From Streptacidiphilus jeojiense (GTDB lineage: Bacteria > Actinomycetota > Actinomycetes > Streptomycetales > Streptomycetaceae): a DNA stretch of 64,000 nucleotides. Where the stretch lies: the NCBI RefSeq assembly GCF_000719095.1, contig NZ_JOEH01000025.1, positions 62,001 to 126,000 of the forward strand. Reading direction: 5' to 3'. Of this stretch, positions 1 through 8,623 are shown piece by piece; within the stretch, counting starts at the first letter, position 1; the number at the start of each line of letters is the position of its first letter. Position numbers and translations under genes: made by a program. The notes under the pieces are model-generated. The model was not told where the DNA came from. It searched no databases and saw only the letters and a list, made by a program, of their open reading frames with translations.

Positions 1-116
1 TGCTCAGTGGGGGTCTCAAGGCTGCCCACAACGGTTCACTCCTTCGCTCGGTCCAGGTCCTCGGCAACCGTCACAGGGTATTCCGGCGACGGCAGGAGTT
101 CAACGCATGCGATTAA

Positions 117-128
117 CTTGTGCACAAG
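117..128. promoter_or_regulatory. 12-bp perfect palindrome, candidate operator
   Basis: The sequence CTTGTGCACAAG is its own reverse complement and lies about 70 bp upstream of the start of the alpha/beta hydrolase gene at 198. A perfect 12-bp dyad in a short promoter region suits a dimeric repressor site, but no regulator gene is adjacent in the window, so the binding protein is unknown. No gene is evident in bases 1-197. Confidence 0.4.
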
Positions 129-197
129 GTAATCGTGCCATAGCCTTCTTGGTACCGGGCAGAACGCCTTCGCGATCCGACACCACAGGAGCTCGCC

Positions 198-1166
198 ATG
201 ACCGACTACACGCCGACCGCTCCGGTCCTCGAGCAGGCCGCGGCCGACTTCGCCGCCGCCACCGCCAACCCGCCCTACCTGTTCGACCTCGGTCCGGCCG
301 AGGGCCGCAAGGCCGTGGACGAGGTGCAGTCCGGCGAGATCGCCGAACCGCAGGTGGACGAGGAGTGGATCACCGTCCCGGGTGGTCCGACCGGCCAGGT
401 CCGCGCCCGGATCGTCAAGCCCGCGGGCTCGACCGGCGCCCTCCCTGTGGTCATCTACATCCACGGCGCAGGATGGGTGTTCGGCAACGCCCACACCCAC
501 GACCGCCTGGTGCGCGAACTCGCCGTCGGCACCGGATCGGCGGTCGTCTTCCCCGAGTACGACCTCTCCCCCGAGCAGCGGTACCCGACCGCGATCGAGC
601 AGAACTACGCCGTGGCCCGCTGGGTCGTCACCGAAGGCGCCACCAAGGGTCTGGACGCCTCACGCATCGCCGCCGCCGGCGATTCGGTCGGCGGGAACAT
701 GACCGCCGCCCTGACCCTGATGGCCAAGGAGCGCGGCGACATCCCGCTGCTCGCGCAGGTGCTGTTCTACCCGGTCACCGACGCCTCCTTCGACACCGAG
801 TCGTACCGGCAGTTCGCCACCGGGTACTTCCTGCGCCGTGACGCGATGCAGTGGTTCTGGGACCAGTACACGACCGACCCGGACCAGCGCGCCCAGATCA
901 CCGCGAGCCCGCTGCGCGCCACCGTCGAGCAACTCGCGGGCCTGCCGCAGGCCCTGGTGATCACCGGTGAGGCGGATGTGCTGCGCGACGAGGGCGAGGG
1001 CTACGCCAACAAGCTCCGCCAGGCCGGGGTCCCGGTCACCGCCACCCGCTACCAGGGCGTCATCCATGACTTCGTGATGCTCAACGCGCTGCGCAGCACC
1101 CACGCCGCCGAGGCCGCGATCACCCAGGCCATCGGCTTCCTGCGCGCCGCGCTCGGCACGGCGTAA
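198..1166 (+). CDS. Alpha/beta hydrolase (HSL/esterase-lipase family)
   Basis: A 322-residue cytoplasmic hydrolase, probably a carboxylesterase. The oxyanion-hole motif HGAGW is at residues 89-93 (usually HGGGW/HGGGF in this family). The nucleophile elbow GDSVGG is at 161-166 with Ser163 as the likely catalytic serine, and an HDF motif near residue 290 supplies the likely histidine. No signal peptide is visible. The start is the ATG at 198, preceded by an AGGAG-like ribosome site about 7 nt upstream. It is transcribed alone and ends in a strong hairpin at 1183-1210. The hormone-sensitive-lipase-like family is clear; the substrate cannot be told from sequence. Confidence 0.88.
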   Translation: MTDYTPTAPVLEQAAADFAAATANPPYLFDLGPAEGRKAVDEVQSGEIAEPQVDEEWITVPGGPTGQVRARIVKPAGSTGALPVVIYIHGAGWVFGNAHTHDRLVRELAVGTGSAVVFPEYDLSPEQRYPTAIEQNYAVARWVVTEGATKGLDASRIAAAGDSVGGNMTAALTLMAKERGDIPLLAQVLFYPVTDASFDTESYRQFATGYFLRRDAMQWFWDQYTTDPDQRAQITASPLRATVEQLAGLPQALVITGEADVLRDEGEGYANKLRQAGVPVTATRYQGVIHDFVMLNALRSTHAAEAAITQAIGFLRAALGTA

Positions 1167-1182
1167 CACGCAGGGCAGCGGA

Positions 1183-1210
1183 CCGGGCACGCGCGGACGC
1201 GCGTGCCCGG
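1183..1210. terminator. 12-bp stem, 4-nt loop hairpin terminator
   Basis: The arms at 1183-1194 and 1199-1210 are perfectly complementary (CCGGGCACGCGC and its complement) around a GGAC loop. It lies 16 bp after the esterase stop codon and before the convergent serine hydrolase, so it can end transcription from both sides. There is no T-tract, as is usual in actinomycetes. Confidence 0.75.
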
Positions 1211-1277
1211 GAGCGCCGCTGTGCAGGGGGTACCGCTGTGCAGCGGCAGAGGGATCCGCTCCGCCGTTCAGGCCCGC

Positions 1278-2426
1278 TCAGGCCCCTGCCGCGTAGCGCC
1301 AGAAGTCGCGCATGATCTCCGGTGGGGTCGGGCTGGCCATTCCGAGTTGGGTGAACATCAGGGCGACCGTGCCGGTGGCGGGGGTCAGGTGCGCGGTCGT
1401 GCCGGTGCCGCCGACCCAGCCGTAACGGCCCGGCACGATCCAGGGGTTGACCGGGTCGACGTCCACCGAGCCGCCGTAGCCCCAGCCCTGGCCCTCCAGG
1501 AACAGGTCGCCGGCCACGCGTTGGTCCCGCGTCAGCTGATCGGTCGTCATCCGCCGCACCGCCCCCTCCGACAGCAACCGACGGCCGCCCGCCGCCCCCT
1601 CGGCCAGCAGCATCCGGGCGAAGGCGTACCAGTCGTCCACCGTGCCGACCAGGCCGCCGCCCCCCGACGGGAAGGCCGGCGGCCTGCTCCACTGGCCGTC
1701 CGGGGCATCAGCGAGCACCGGGGAGCCGGCTGCGTCCGGCTGGTAGTAGCTGGCGAACCGGGACAGCTTGGCAGGCGGCACCTCGAAGGCGGTGTCCACC
1801 ATGCCGAGCGGCTCGAACAGCCGCTCGGCCAGGAACTCGGGCAACGGACGGCCGGTGACCCTGGCGACCAGCACACCCTGCAGGTCCGAGCAGGTGTTGT
1901 AGAGCCAGGCCTCGCCCGGCTGGTGCAGCAGCGGAACCCCCGCCAGCTTCGCCATCCACACCTCCGGAGCCGGATTCGCTTGCGGGAACGGCGGCGCCGG
2001 ATGCACCTCACTGAACAGCAGGGCCACCGCCGGCCGACTGAAATCGGCGGAGAAGCCGTACCCGGCACGGAAGCTGAGCAGGTCCTCCACGGTGATCGCC
2101 CGATTCGCCGGCACCACGTCGTCGACCGCACTGTCCGGGGTCCGTACGACGCAGGGGGACGCCACCTCCGGAAGCCACGGCGCGACCGGATCCTCCAGGC
2201 CGATCCGGCCCTCGTCGACCAGCATCATCACCGCCGCGGCGACGATCGGCTTGGTAATGGAGGCCAACCGAAAGATCGTGTCCCTGGCCATCGGGGCGCT
2301 GCCCTCGACATCGACCGAACCGACAGCCGCCACCTCCACCCGGTCACCACGAGCCACCAGGCCCACCGCGCCCGGGGCCCCTCCGGGGCCGACATGGTCC
2401 TGCAGCACGCCGTCCAGATCGCTCAT
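1278..2426 (-). CDS. Serine hydrolase, class C beta-lactamase/DD-peptidase fold
   Basis: A protein of about 382 residues of the beta-lactamase class C / esterase EstB / DD-carboxypeptidase superfamily. The SITK tetrad (Ser-x-x-Lys nucleophile) is near residue 55, the YNT motif (Tyr-x-Asn) near 173, and a GGTG stretch near the C-terminus replaces KTG. There is no signal peptide, so a cytoplasmic esterase-like role is more likely than cell-wall work. I chose the ATG at 2426 over the GTG three bases upstream because the GAGG ribosome site is better spaced. The promoter carries a perfect inverted repeat (2452-2467). A shrunken copy of this gene and its upstream sequence lies at 16527-16677. Confidence 0.85.
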   Translation of the reverse strand: MSDLDGVLQDHVGPGGAPGAVGLVARGDRVEVAAVGSVDVEGSAPMARDTIFRLASITKPIVAAAVMMLVDEGRIGLEDPVAPWLPEVASPCVVRTPDSAVDDVVPANRAITVEDLLSFRAGYGFSADFSRPAVALLFSEVHPAPPFPQANPAPEVWMAKLAGVPLLHQPGEAWLYNTCSDLQGVLVARVTGRPLPEFLAERLFEPLGMVDTAFEVPPAKLSRFASYYQPDAAGSPVLADAPDGQWSRPPAFPSGGGGLVGTVDDWYAFARMLLAEGAAGGRRLLSEGAVRRMTTDQLTRDQRVAGDLFLEGQGWGYGGSVDVDPVNPWIVPGRYGWVGGTGTTAHLTPATGTVALMFTQLGMASPTPPEIMRDFWRYAAGA

Positions 2427-2451
2427 CACTCCGCCTCGACCCTCGCCTCAG

Positions 2452-2467
2452 GTGTGTGGTCACACAC
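2452..2467. promoter_or_regulatory. Inverted repeat, candidate operator of the serine hydrolase gene
   Basis: GTGTGTG, a 2-bp spacer GT, then CACACAC form a perfect 7-bp-arm dyad about 25 bp upstream of the serine hydrolase start. Position and symmetry suit a TetR-type repressor site. The bases just upstream of it with respect to the gene (2471-2502) are also preserved next to the relict copy at 16646-16677, beside a GntR-TetR regulator gene; a shared ancestral regulator is possible but unproven. Confidence 0.45.
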
Positions 2468-2532
2468 TAGGACTCCCGCCGACACCACAACTCATCGCTC
2501 TCACCGGACACCCGTGGTCGGTTCGGGAACGG

Positions 2533-3519
2533 TCAACCCCGGGGCAGGATGCGGGGGAACCCGAAGCGGGCGAGCAGGCTGAGGTCCCCGAAGCGAGTGA
2601 GGGCGTGGATCCGGTCCCCCTGCAGGGTGAGCACGGTGAGGCCGCTGGCTCGCCATATCGGCGCGCTCGGGTCAGGGAGGTACAGGACCAGGGCGGGCTG
2701 GCCGTTGGCCCGGGTGGGGAGGAACTTGAGCTCCTGGCCGCCCAGGTGCTCCAGGAGGAACTCGGAGATCGCCCTCGGTCCGCGATGCTCGTCGGGTTCC
2801 GGGGGCATGGTGAGCCTGGCGTCGTCGGTCAGCAGGGCCACCAGTTCGTCGAGGTCGAAGCGCTCGAAGGCACTGACGAACCGGTCGACGACGGCAGCCT
2901 CGGCCGGGGACCTGGGCACCGGCACGTCATGCGGGTCCTGCCCGGGTCGCAGGCCGGCGCGGGCCCGGATGAGCGCGCTGTTGACGGCGGTCTGGGTGGT
3001 GCCGAGGATGTCGGCGGCCTCGGCCGCCGGGAAGCCCAGCACGTCCCGGAGCACCAGGACCGCCCGCTGCTGCGGCGGCAGGTGCTGCAGGCCGGCCACG
3101 AACGACAGGGCGATCGACTCGCGGGCGTCGTACCGCGCCTCCGGTCCCGGGGTCAGCTCGTCCGGATCATCCGGGTAGGGCTCCAGCCACCACGGTTCGT
3201 CGGACCGCACCGGCCCACTCCATCCCGAGCGCTGACCGGACAGGTCGGCCGGCTGCGGGCGGCGGGATTCGCCGCGCAGGTAGTTGAGCGAGCGGTTGGT
3301 GGCGATCCGGTACAGCCACGCCCGCAGCGAACGGCCGTCGAACCGGCCGATCGAATGCCATGCGGCCAACAGAGCCTCCTGAAGCACGTCCTCCGCGTCC
3401 TGGACCGAGCCGAGAATCCGGTAGCAGTGCGCCTGCAGCTCGCGCCGGTACGGGTCGACGAGTTCGCCGAAGGCCTCACTGTCGCCGGCCTGGGCCAGGG
3501 CGAGGGTCGCCTCGGTCAT
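2533..3519 (-). CDS. ECF RNA polymerase sigma factor with SnoaL-like C-terminal domain
   Basis: A 328-residue sigma factor. Region 2 (about residues 12-85) has the pattern with DAEDVLQEALLAAW and the RAWLYRIATNR stretch; region 4 (about 145-200) contains a QRAVLVLRDVLGF helix and a helix-turn-helix. After it follows a domain of about 110 residues resembling the SnoaL/NTF2 fold, as in the long ECF factors of the TIGR02960/SigG type, where the extra domain modulates activity in place of a separate anti-sigma. The ATG at 3519 is chosen because an AAAGGA site precedes it and homology begins there. No anti-sigma gene is adjacent. It faces the efflux gene at 3676, with about 155 bp of shared promoter space. 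Confidence 0.87.
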   Translation of the reverse strand: MTEATLALAQAGDSEAFGELVDPYRRELQAHCYRILGSVQDAEDVLQEALLAAWHSIGRFDGRSLRAWLYRIATNRSLNYLRGESRRPQPADLSGQRSGWSGPVRSDEPWWLEPYPDDPDELTPGPEARYDARESIALSFVAGLQHLPPQQRAVLVLRDVLGFPAAEAADILGTTQTAVNSALIRARAGLRPGQDPHDVPVPRSPAEAAVVDRFVSAFERFDLDELVALLTDDARLTMPPEPDEHRGPRAISEFLLEHLGGQELKFLPTRANGQPALVLYLPDPSAPIWRASGLTVLTLQGDRIHALTRFGDLSLLARFGFPRILPRG

Positions 3520-3675
3520 GGTGGGACCTGTCCTTTCACGCGGCCACGGGGACAACTGCTCCTGACAGTGCAACACCGCCCGCGGCCCGGATTCATCGCT
3601 GCGCGGTCGGCGAGTCGGCGCGATGGCCGGTGCTTCAACAGATGAGGACCTGACCAGTGAACACCGGAGACAGAC

Positions 3676-5175
3676 ATGACCTCAGTGGACCCCAGGAACG
3701 ACATCCGCGGCCGCACACCCGGGCCGCCCGGCACCGTGCACAGGTGGCGGGCGTTCTCGCTGCTCGCCGTGGCGGGCTTCATGACAGCGGTCGACATTCT
3801 GATCGTCAACGTCGCCCTGCCGACGATCGGTGCCCAGCTGCACTTCGCCGAGTCGGACCTGCAGTGGGTGGTGACCGCGTACGCGCTCACCTTCGGCGGT
3901 TTCCTGCTGCTCGGCGGCCGGGCCGCCGACCTGCTCGGCCGCAGGCGCACGTTCACCGCCGGCCTGGCGCTGTTCACCGCGGCCTCGCTCGCCTGCGCCC
4001 TGGCCACCGGCAGCACGTTCCTGATCGTCATGCGCGGCGTCCAGGGGCTGGGATCGGCGGTGCTGCTGCCGGCCGCACTGTCGATCGTGATGAGCATGTT
4101 CCCCGAGGGCGCCGAGCGCAACAAGGCACTCGGGATCTGGGGTGCGGTCGGCGCCAGCGGGGCGACCGTCGGTGTGCTGGCCGGCGGTGCGCTGACCCGG
4201 TACGCGGGCTGGCCGTACATCTTCTACCTGAACGTCGCGGTGGGCGGGATCGCGCTGCTGCTGGTCCGGCGGCTGGTACCGGAGAGCCGGGTGCACGGTG
4301 CCCGCCGCCGCTACGACCCGCTCGGCGCCGTCACGGTGACCGGCGCACTGGTGCTCGCGGTGTACGCGATCTCGCAGGCGCCGGACGTCGGGTGGACGGC
4401 CGGCAGGACCCTGGCGCTGCTGGCGTCCGCCGCCGCGCTGCTGGCGGCGTTCGTGGTCGTCGAGGCCAGGGCGGAGGCTCCGCTGCTGCCGCTGCGGCTG
4501 TTCCGGCTGAAGACCCTGGCCGGCTCCAATGCGGTCGGCTTCCTGCTCGGGGCCGGGTTCTACGGCTACATCTTCATCGGCACCCTGTACATGCAGCAGG
4601 TGCTCGGCTACTCCCCCATGACCACGGGCCTGGCCTGGCTGACCGTCGGCCTGACCGGGGTGGTGCTCGCCGCCCCGGCACAGCTCCTGGTCACCCGCGC
4701 TTCGGTCAGGCTGGTGATGGCGGCCGGGATGACCGTGACCGGCGCCGGGATCCTGTGGGCGACCCAGGCTCCCGCGCACGGGAGCTTCTGGGCGAACCTG
4801 GCCGGCCCGTTCTTCCTGACCGGGGCCGTCACCTGGGTGTTCATTCCGGTGTCGATCGGAGCACTGGTCGGCGTCACCGAGCGTGACGCCGGCATCGCCT
4901 CCGGGCTCATCGACTCCTCCCAGCAGCTCGGCGGCGCCATCGGGATCGCCGTCGCCTCGACCGTGGCGGTCTCGCACTCGCGTCTCCTGCTCGGCCGCGG
5001 CAGCGCCGGCACCGACGCGCTCACCAGCGGATTCCACTGGGCGTTGTGGGTCTGCGGTTTCCTCGGCCTGGCCGCCGTCCCCGTCGCACTCCTCCTGGTC
5101 CGCCCTCCGAAGACCGCCCCGAGCGCCGAGGCCGCCGAACGACCGCGGGCCCAGGCACCCGCCTCGGCCGACTGA
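3676..5175 (+). CDS. MFS drug/proton antiporter, DHA2 (EmrB/QacA) type
   Basis: A 499-residue integral membrane protein with about 14 hydrophobic helices, the usual number for DHA2 exporters. The first helix contains the family pattern around FMTAVDILIVNVALPTI, and the loop 2-3 motif A is GRAADLLGRRRTF. It probably exports drugs or lipophilic cations with proton motive force. A GGAGA ribosome site precedes the ATG at 3676. It stands opposite the ECF sigma gene, and the small reductase gene at 5246 follows by about 70 bp, so the two may be cotranscribed. The substrate is unknown. Confidence 0.9.
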   Translation: MTSVDPRNDIRGRTPGPPGTVHRWRAFSLLAVAGFMTAVDILIVNVALPTIGAQLHFAESDLQWVVTAYALTFGGFLLLGGRAADLLGRRRTFTAGLALFTAASLACALATGSTFLIVMRGVQGLGSAVLLPAALSIVMSMFPEGAERNKALGIWGAVGASGATVGVLAGGALTRYAGWPYIFYLNVAVGGIALLLVRRLVPESRVHGARRRYDPLGAVTVTGALVLAVYAISQAPDVGWTAGRTLALLASAAALLAAFVVVEARAEAPLLPLRLFRLKTLAGSNAVGFLLGAGFYGYIFIGTLYMQQVLGYSPMTTGLAWLTVGLTGVVLAAPAQLLVTRASVRLVMAAGMTVTGAGILWATQAPAHGSFWANLAGPFFLTGAVTWVFIPVSIGALVGVTERDAGIASGLIDSSQQLGGAIGIAVASTVAVSHSRLLLGRGSAGTDALTSGFHWALWVCGFLGLAAVPVALLLVRPPKTAPSAEAAERPRAQAPASAD

Positions 5176-5245
5176 GCGGTGTCGGCGCGTCCGCGCCGGA
5201 CCGGCCCGTGATCACGACATCAACCACCGGGAAAGAGAAGGACAC

Positions 5246-5779
5246 ATGCGCAGACTCATCGAATCGACCCTCGTCTCGCTGGACGGCGTTGTCGAAGCGC
5301 CCGAACAGTGGGCCGGCTTCGACGCCGAAGCCGCGGCGTTCTCCTTGACGGAACTGGCCAACTACGACGCGTTCGTCATGGGCCGGGTGACCTACGAGAA
5401 GTTCTATGCGAACTGGGGCCAGATCACCGGCAACCCCTACATCGACCTCATCAACACCATGCCCAAGTACGTCGCGTCCCGGTCGCTGACCGAGACGGCG
5501 TGGAACGCCACCCTCCTCGGACCCGACGCGTCCGAGGCGATCGCCCGACTGAAGGAGCAGCCCGGCAAGGACCTCATCAAATACGGCACCAGCCGCTTCG
5601 ACGACACGCTCCTGCGGGACCACCTGATCGACGAGTTCCGCTTCTGGTTCGTCCCGGTCGTGGTCGGTGCGGGGCAGCGGCTGTTCGAGGACGTGGACAC
5701 CTCCGGGCTCCGCCTCAGGCTCACCGACGAAAGGCGGCTGGAGAACGGTTCGGTCATCCTCAGCTACGAGCCCCGCTGA
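5246..5779 (+). CDS. Dihydrofolate reductase-like protein (RibD C-terminal domain)
   Basis: A 177-residue protein of the YwjB/YyaP group, which shares the fold of dihydrofolate reductase and the RibD reductase domain. Visible family features are the N-terminal strand with STLVSLDGVVE, the DAFVMGRVTYE loop, the PKYVASRSL stretch, and the C-terminal LxxDELRFW-like segment with VVVGAGQRLFED. It probably uses NADPH; the substrate is undetermined. Start ATG at 5246 with a GAGAAGGA ribosome site. The upstream open frame is read through from the efflux gene and is not part of this protein. Confidence 0.87.
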   Translation: MRRLIESTLVSLDGVVEAPEQWAGFDAEAAAFSLTELANYDAFVMGRVTYEKFYANWGQITGNPYIDLINTMPKYVASRSLTETAWNATLLGPDASEAIARLKEQPGKDLIKYGTSRFDDTLLRDHLIDEFRFWFVPVVVGAGQRLFEDVDTSGLRLRLTDERRLENGSVILSYEPR

Positions 5780-5871
5780 CTCACCAGACCCACCACCCGC
5801 GCCTGGCCGACGCTCTGACGGGCAGGCGCCCAGCTCTGGTCAGTCGCCCCGGACCGCTCGGCCGCCGCCTC

Positions 5872-7299
5872 CTACCCGACGTCAGGTCGTGTCATCAGTG
5901 GCGAACGCAGGTGCAGTTCCAGGCTGGGACCGGTCAGCGGCACTGTGCTCCAGATCGCCGACGCGGTCCCCGCCTCGGCGTCGACGGCCAGCCGGACGCG
6001 GTGCGGGGTGGTGATGACGTAGAGATCGGCGACGAACGTGCTGCCCTGCCAGGCGCCGGCCGCGACGACGGGCCGGCCTAGCGGGGAGCTCTCCCGCCAG
6101 GTGCCGTGCCCGACTTCGACGTCGAGGAGCGACTCGAACCGTACGAGCCATCCGCCGTCGGTGGGATCGATGGTCACCGTGGTCCCGTCGGGCAGGGCCG
6201 AGCCCTCGGCGGAGGCGTCGAGCGTCGCGCCCGCCGAACGCCCCGGGTCGGCGGAACCCGGCACCGGCGACAACGACAGTCGCCGCAGCCGATCGGCGAG
6301 GATCTCGTCGTCCTGGGCGCTTCCCACCTGCTCCACTCCGGGCAGCAGGCACTCCCAGATGGCGTCGAGTACCTCTTGGGACTCCCCTTGGGCGGTCACG
6401 GCGACCACGAGATCGTGCGAGGGGACCACCACACACTGCTGTCCGAAGGAGCCGTGGCCGTGGTAGCCGTGACGCGACATCCAGAACTGGTAGCCGTAGC
6501 CGTGGGCGAAGTCCGCCTGGTCGGATCCGTCCAGGATCCACTCGCTGTCGATGTGCCGACTGGTCGCGAGCTCCACCCATGCGCGCGGGACGAGTTGCTC
6601 GTCACCGAAGCGGCCGCCGCACAGCAGTAGTTCGCCGAAGGCGGCAATGGCCTCGGTCGTGAGGTGCAGTCCGTGGAATCCGAAGGCGGCACCGCTCTTC
6701 ACCCGGTCCCATTCGGCGTGGTCGACGCCCATCGGCTTGAACAGCCGCTCGTCGAGGAACTCCGGGAGACCGCGACCCGTGACCCGCTCCACCATTCGGG
6801 CCAGGATGAAGGTGGTCGAGTTGTCGTAGGTGTGCCGCGCTCCCTCGGCCGCGGCGAACGGCAGGCTCAGGAAGCCTTTCACCAGGTCGTCGGGTTCCAG
6901 CTCCCAGGCTTCGGCGAGGCTGTCCGTGGGGTGCCCGGCCGTCATGGACAGCAGGTGGTGAACGGTGATGCGGCTGCCCTGCTCGGAGATGCCGGCCGGG
7001 ACGTGGTCGGGCAGCACGTCCACCACCCGGTCGTCCAGCGATAGCAGCCCGTCGGCGACCGCGAGCCCCACGGCGATCGAGGTGAACGACTTCGTCAGCG
7101 AGTAGAGGAGATGCGGACGTTCGGCCGAGTACGGCGCCCACCAGCCTTCGGCGACGACGTGACCGCGGTGCACCACCATGACGGAGTGGCACTCCCCCGA
7201 GCGTGCTTCGAGCCGGTCCAGCAGCGCGGCGATCGAACGGGACGAGATCCCCGAGGCAGCCGGTGCCGAACGTGGCAGCAGGGCGCGTTGAGCAGACAT
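5872..7299 (-). CDS. Serine hydrolase, class C beta-lactamase fold, with C-terminal extension
   Basis: A 475-residue protein. The SLTK tetrad (Ser67-x-x-Lys70) is the catalytic Ser/Lys pair, a YDN triad (Tyr-x-Asn) lies near residue 195, and a GHGSFGQ stretch takes the place of the third motif. Beyond the catalytic domain is an added C-terminal region of about 120 residues, probably a beta domain. There is no signal peptide. The ATG at 7299 is preceded by an AGGGAG ribosome site; a longer reading frame upstream has no such site and an unconvincing sequence. It converges with the reductase gene and diverges from the epimerase gene. Substrate unknown; esterase or D-amino-acid amidase roles are possible. 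Confidence 0.84.
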   Translation of the reverse strand: MSAQRALLPRSAPAASGISSRSIAALLDRLEARSGECHSVMVVHRGHVVAEGWWAPYSAERPHLLYSLTKSFTSIAVGLAVADGLLSLDDRVVDVLPDHVPAGISEQGSRITVHHLLSMTAGHPTDSLAEAWELEPDDLVKGFLSLPFAAAEGARHTYDNSTTFILARMVERVTGRGLPEFLDERLFKPMGVDHAEWDRVKSGAAFGFHGLHLTTEAIAAFGELLLCGGRFGDEQLVPRAWVELATSRHIDSEWILDGSDQADFAHGYGYQFWMSRHGYHGHGSFGQQCVVVPSHDLVVAVTAQGESQEVLDAIWECLLPGVEQVGSAQDDEILADRLRRLSLSPVPGSADPGRSAGATLDASAEGSALPDGTTVTIDPTDGGWLVRFESLLDVEVGHGTWRESSPLGRPVVAAGAWQGSTFVADLYVITTPHRVRLAVDAEAGTASAIWSTVPLTGPSLELHLRSPLMTRPDVG

Positions 7300-7569
7300 T
7301 CCGACTCCCTGACGCTGGGGGTGGATCGATGCCGGCGAAGTGCGGAGAGCAGGGGCTGCCGGCCCGGGCATGGTACGGCCAGGCCGAGTCAAGGTTCCAA
7401 GGGGTTTTCCTCCATGGGTCGACGGCGGCGTCAGTACTCGCGGGGGCGGCGCGGACCAACGCGCCTGCGCGACGGGTGATGCAGATCACTTCTGTTCAGG
7501 TCACAGAAAGGAGGGCTGTCTTGTCTCCGGTAGTAGAGGCGAAACGCATACGTCAGGAGGGTGATGGTC

Positions 7570-8502
7570 ATGCGGGTGTTCGTAGCGGGCGGGACCGGGG
7601 TCCTGGGACAGGTTCTGGTGCCGCAGCTCGTGGCACGGGGCCACCAGGTGACAGCGACAACGACGAGCGAGGCCAAGCTCGACCTGGCGCGCCGGCTGGG
7701 CGCCACCGGTGTGGTGATGGACGGCCTGGATCCGGGCTCGGTCGGCGAGGCAGTGGCCAAGGCCCGGCCTGAGGTGATCGTGCATCAGATGACGGCGATC
7801 TCCATGGCGCACGCGGGCAAGCCCGACATCAAGCACCCCGACCGCTGGTTCGCCCTGACCAACCGGCTGCGCCGGGAGGGTACCGATCACCTGCTCGCTG
7901 CGGCCGAGGCCAGCGGGGTGTCCCATGTCGTGGCGCAGGGCTATGCCAGCTGGAACGGCATTCGCGAGGGCGGCTGGATCAAGACCGAGGAGGACCCGCT
8001 GGACCTGCTGGTCGGAACCGCGGCGCAGTTCGGGCTGGAGACCCTGCGCTACGCCGAGGACGCCGTTCTCCGGGCCGGTGGTGCGGTGCTGCGGTACGGC
8101 GCGTTCTACGGTCCGGGCGCCATCGACGACCAGGTGGTACTGCTTCGCAAGCGGCAGTACCCGCTGATGGGCCGCGGTACCGGCTTCAGCTCCTGGATCC
8201 ACCTGCACGACGCGGCCGGCGCCACCGTCCTGGCTGTGGAGCAGAAGGCGCGCGGCGTGTTCAACATCGTCGACGACGAACCGGCCCCGGCAAGCGAGTG
8301 GCTTCCCTACCTCGCGGAATGCGCGGGGGCGAAGCGCCCGATGCGCGTGCCGGTGTGGCTGGGCCGACTGCTGGCCGGGGACCAGGCCGTGGTGATGATG
8401 ACTCAAGGACGCGGGTTCTCCAACACCAAGGCCAAGCAGCAGTTGGGCTGGCAGCTGCGCTACCCGTCGTGGCGCCAGGGCTTCAAGGAGGAGCTGGCTT
8501 GA
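7570..8502 (+). CDS. NAD(P)-dependent epimerase/dehydratase (extended SDR)
   Basis: A 310-residue Rossmann protein beginning MRVFVAGGTGVLG, where GGTGVLG is the nucleotide-binding glycine motif. An HQMTAIS strand marks the middle of the fold. The classical YxxxK pair is not evident at the usual place (a GYASWNG stretch is found instead), so it may be an atypical SDR of the NAD(P)H-binding type. GTG 7561, ATG 7564 and ATG 7570 are all in frame; 7570 leaves the best spacing (9 nt) from the AGGAGG ribosome site ending at 7560. Function beyond the family is not resolved. Confidence 0.82.
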   Translation: MRVFVAGGTGVLGQVLVPQLVARGHQVTATTTSEAKLDLARRLGATGVVMDGLDPGSVGEAVAKARPEVIVHQMTAISMAHAGKPDIKHPDRWFALTNRLRREGTDHLLAAAEASGVSHVVAQGYASWNGIREGGWIKTEEDPLDLLVGTAAQFGLETLRYAEDAVLRAGGAVLRYGAFYGPGAIDDQVVLLRKRQYPLMGRGTGFSSWIHLHDAAGATVLAVEQKARGVFNIVDDEPAPASEWLPYLAECAGAKRPMRVPVWLGRLLAGDQAVVMMTQGRGFSNTKAKQQLGWQLRYPSWRQGFKEELA

Positions 8503-8623
8503 GCCCCAGGGCTCTCTCCCTGGACGACGACGGCACATGGCGCAGCGCGGCGGAATCTCGACGCCCACGGTCTTTTGCCGCCCCCTGGGCTCCTCGTAAC
8601 CTGGGCCCCCAGGGGGGAATGAC

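Noticed and set aside
36..500. Minus-strand frame over the start of the first hydrolase gene
   Set aside because: It is antisense to a clear hydrolase with ribosome site, and its composition is that of a shadow frame.
3682..5037. A 451-codon frame antisense to the efflux pump
   Set aside because: The plus strand gives a perfect 14-helix transporter; the antisense product is polar, repetitive and motif-free.
5872..7299. Serine hydrolase as a true class C beta-lactamase resistance gene
   Set aside because: It has no signal peptide, an altered third motif and an extra C-terminal domain. The superfamily is mostly esterases and peptidases in such contexts.
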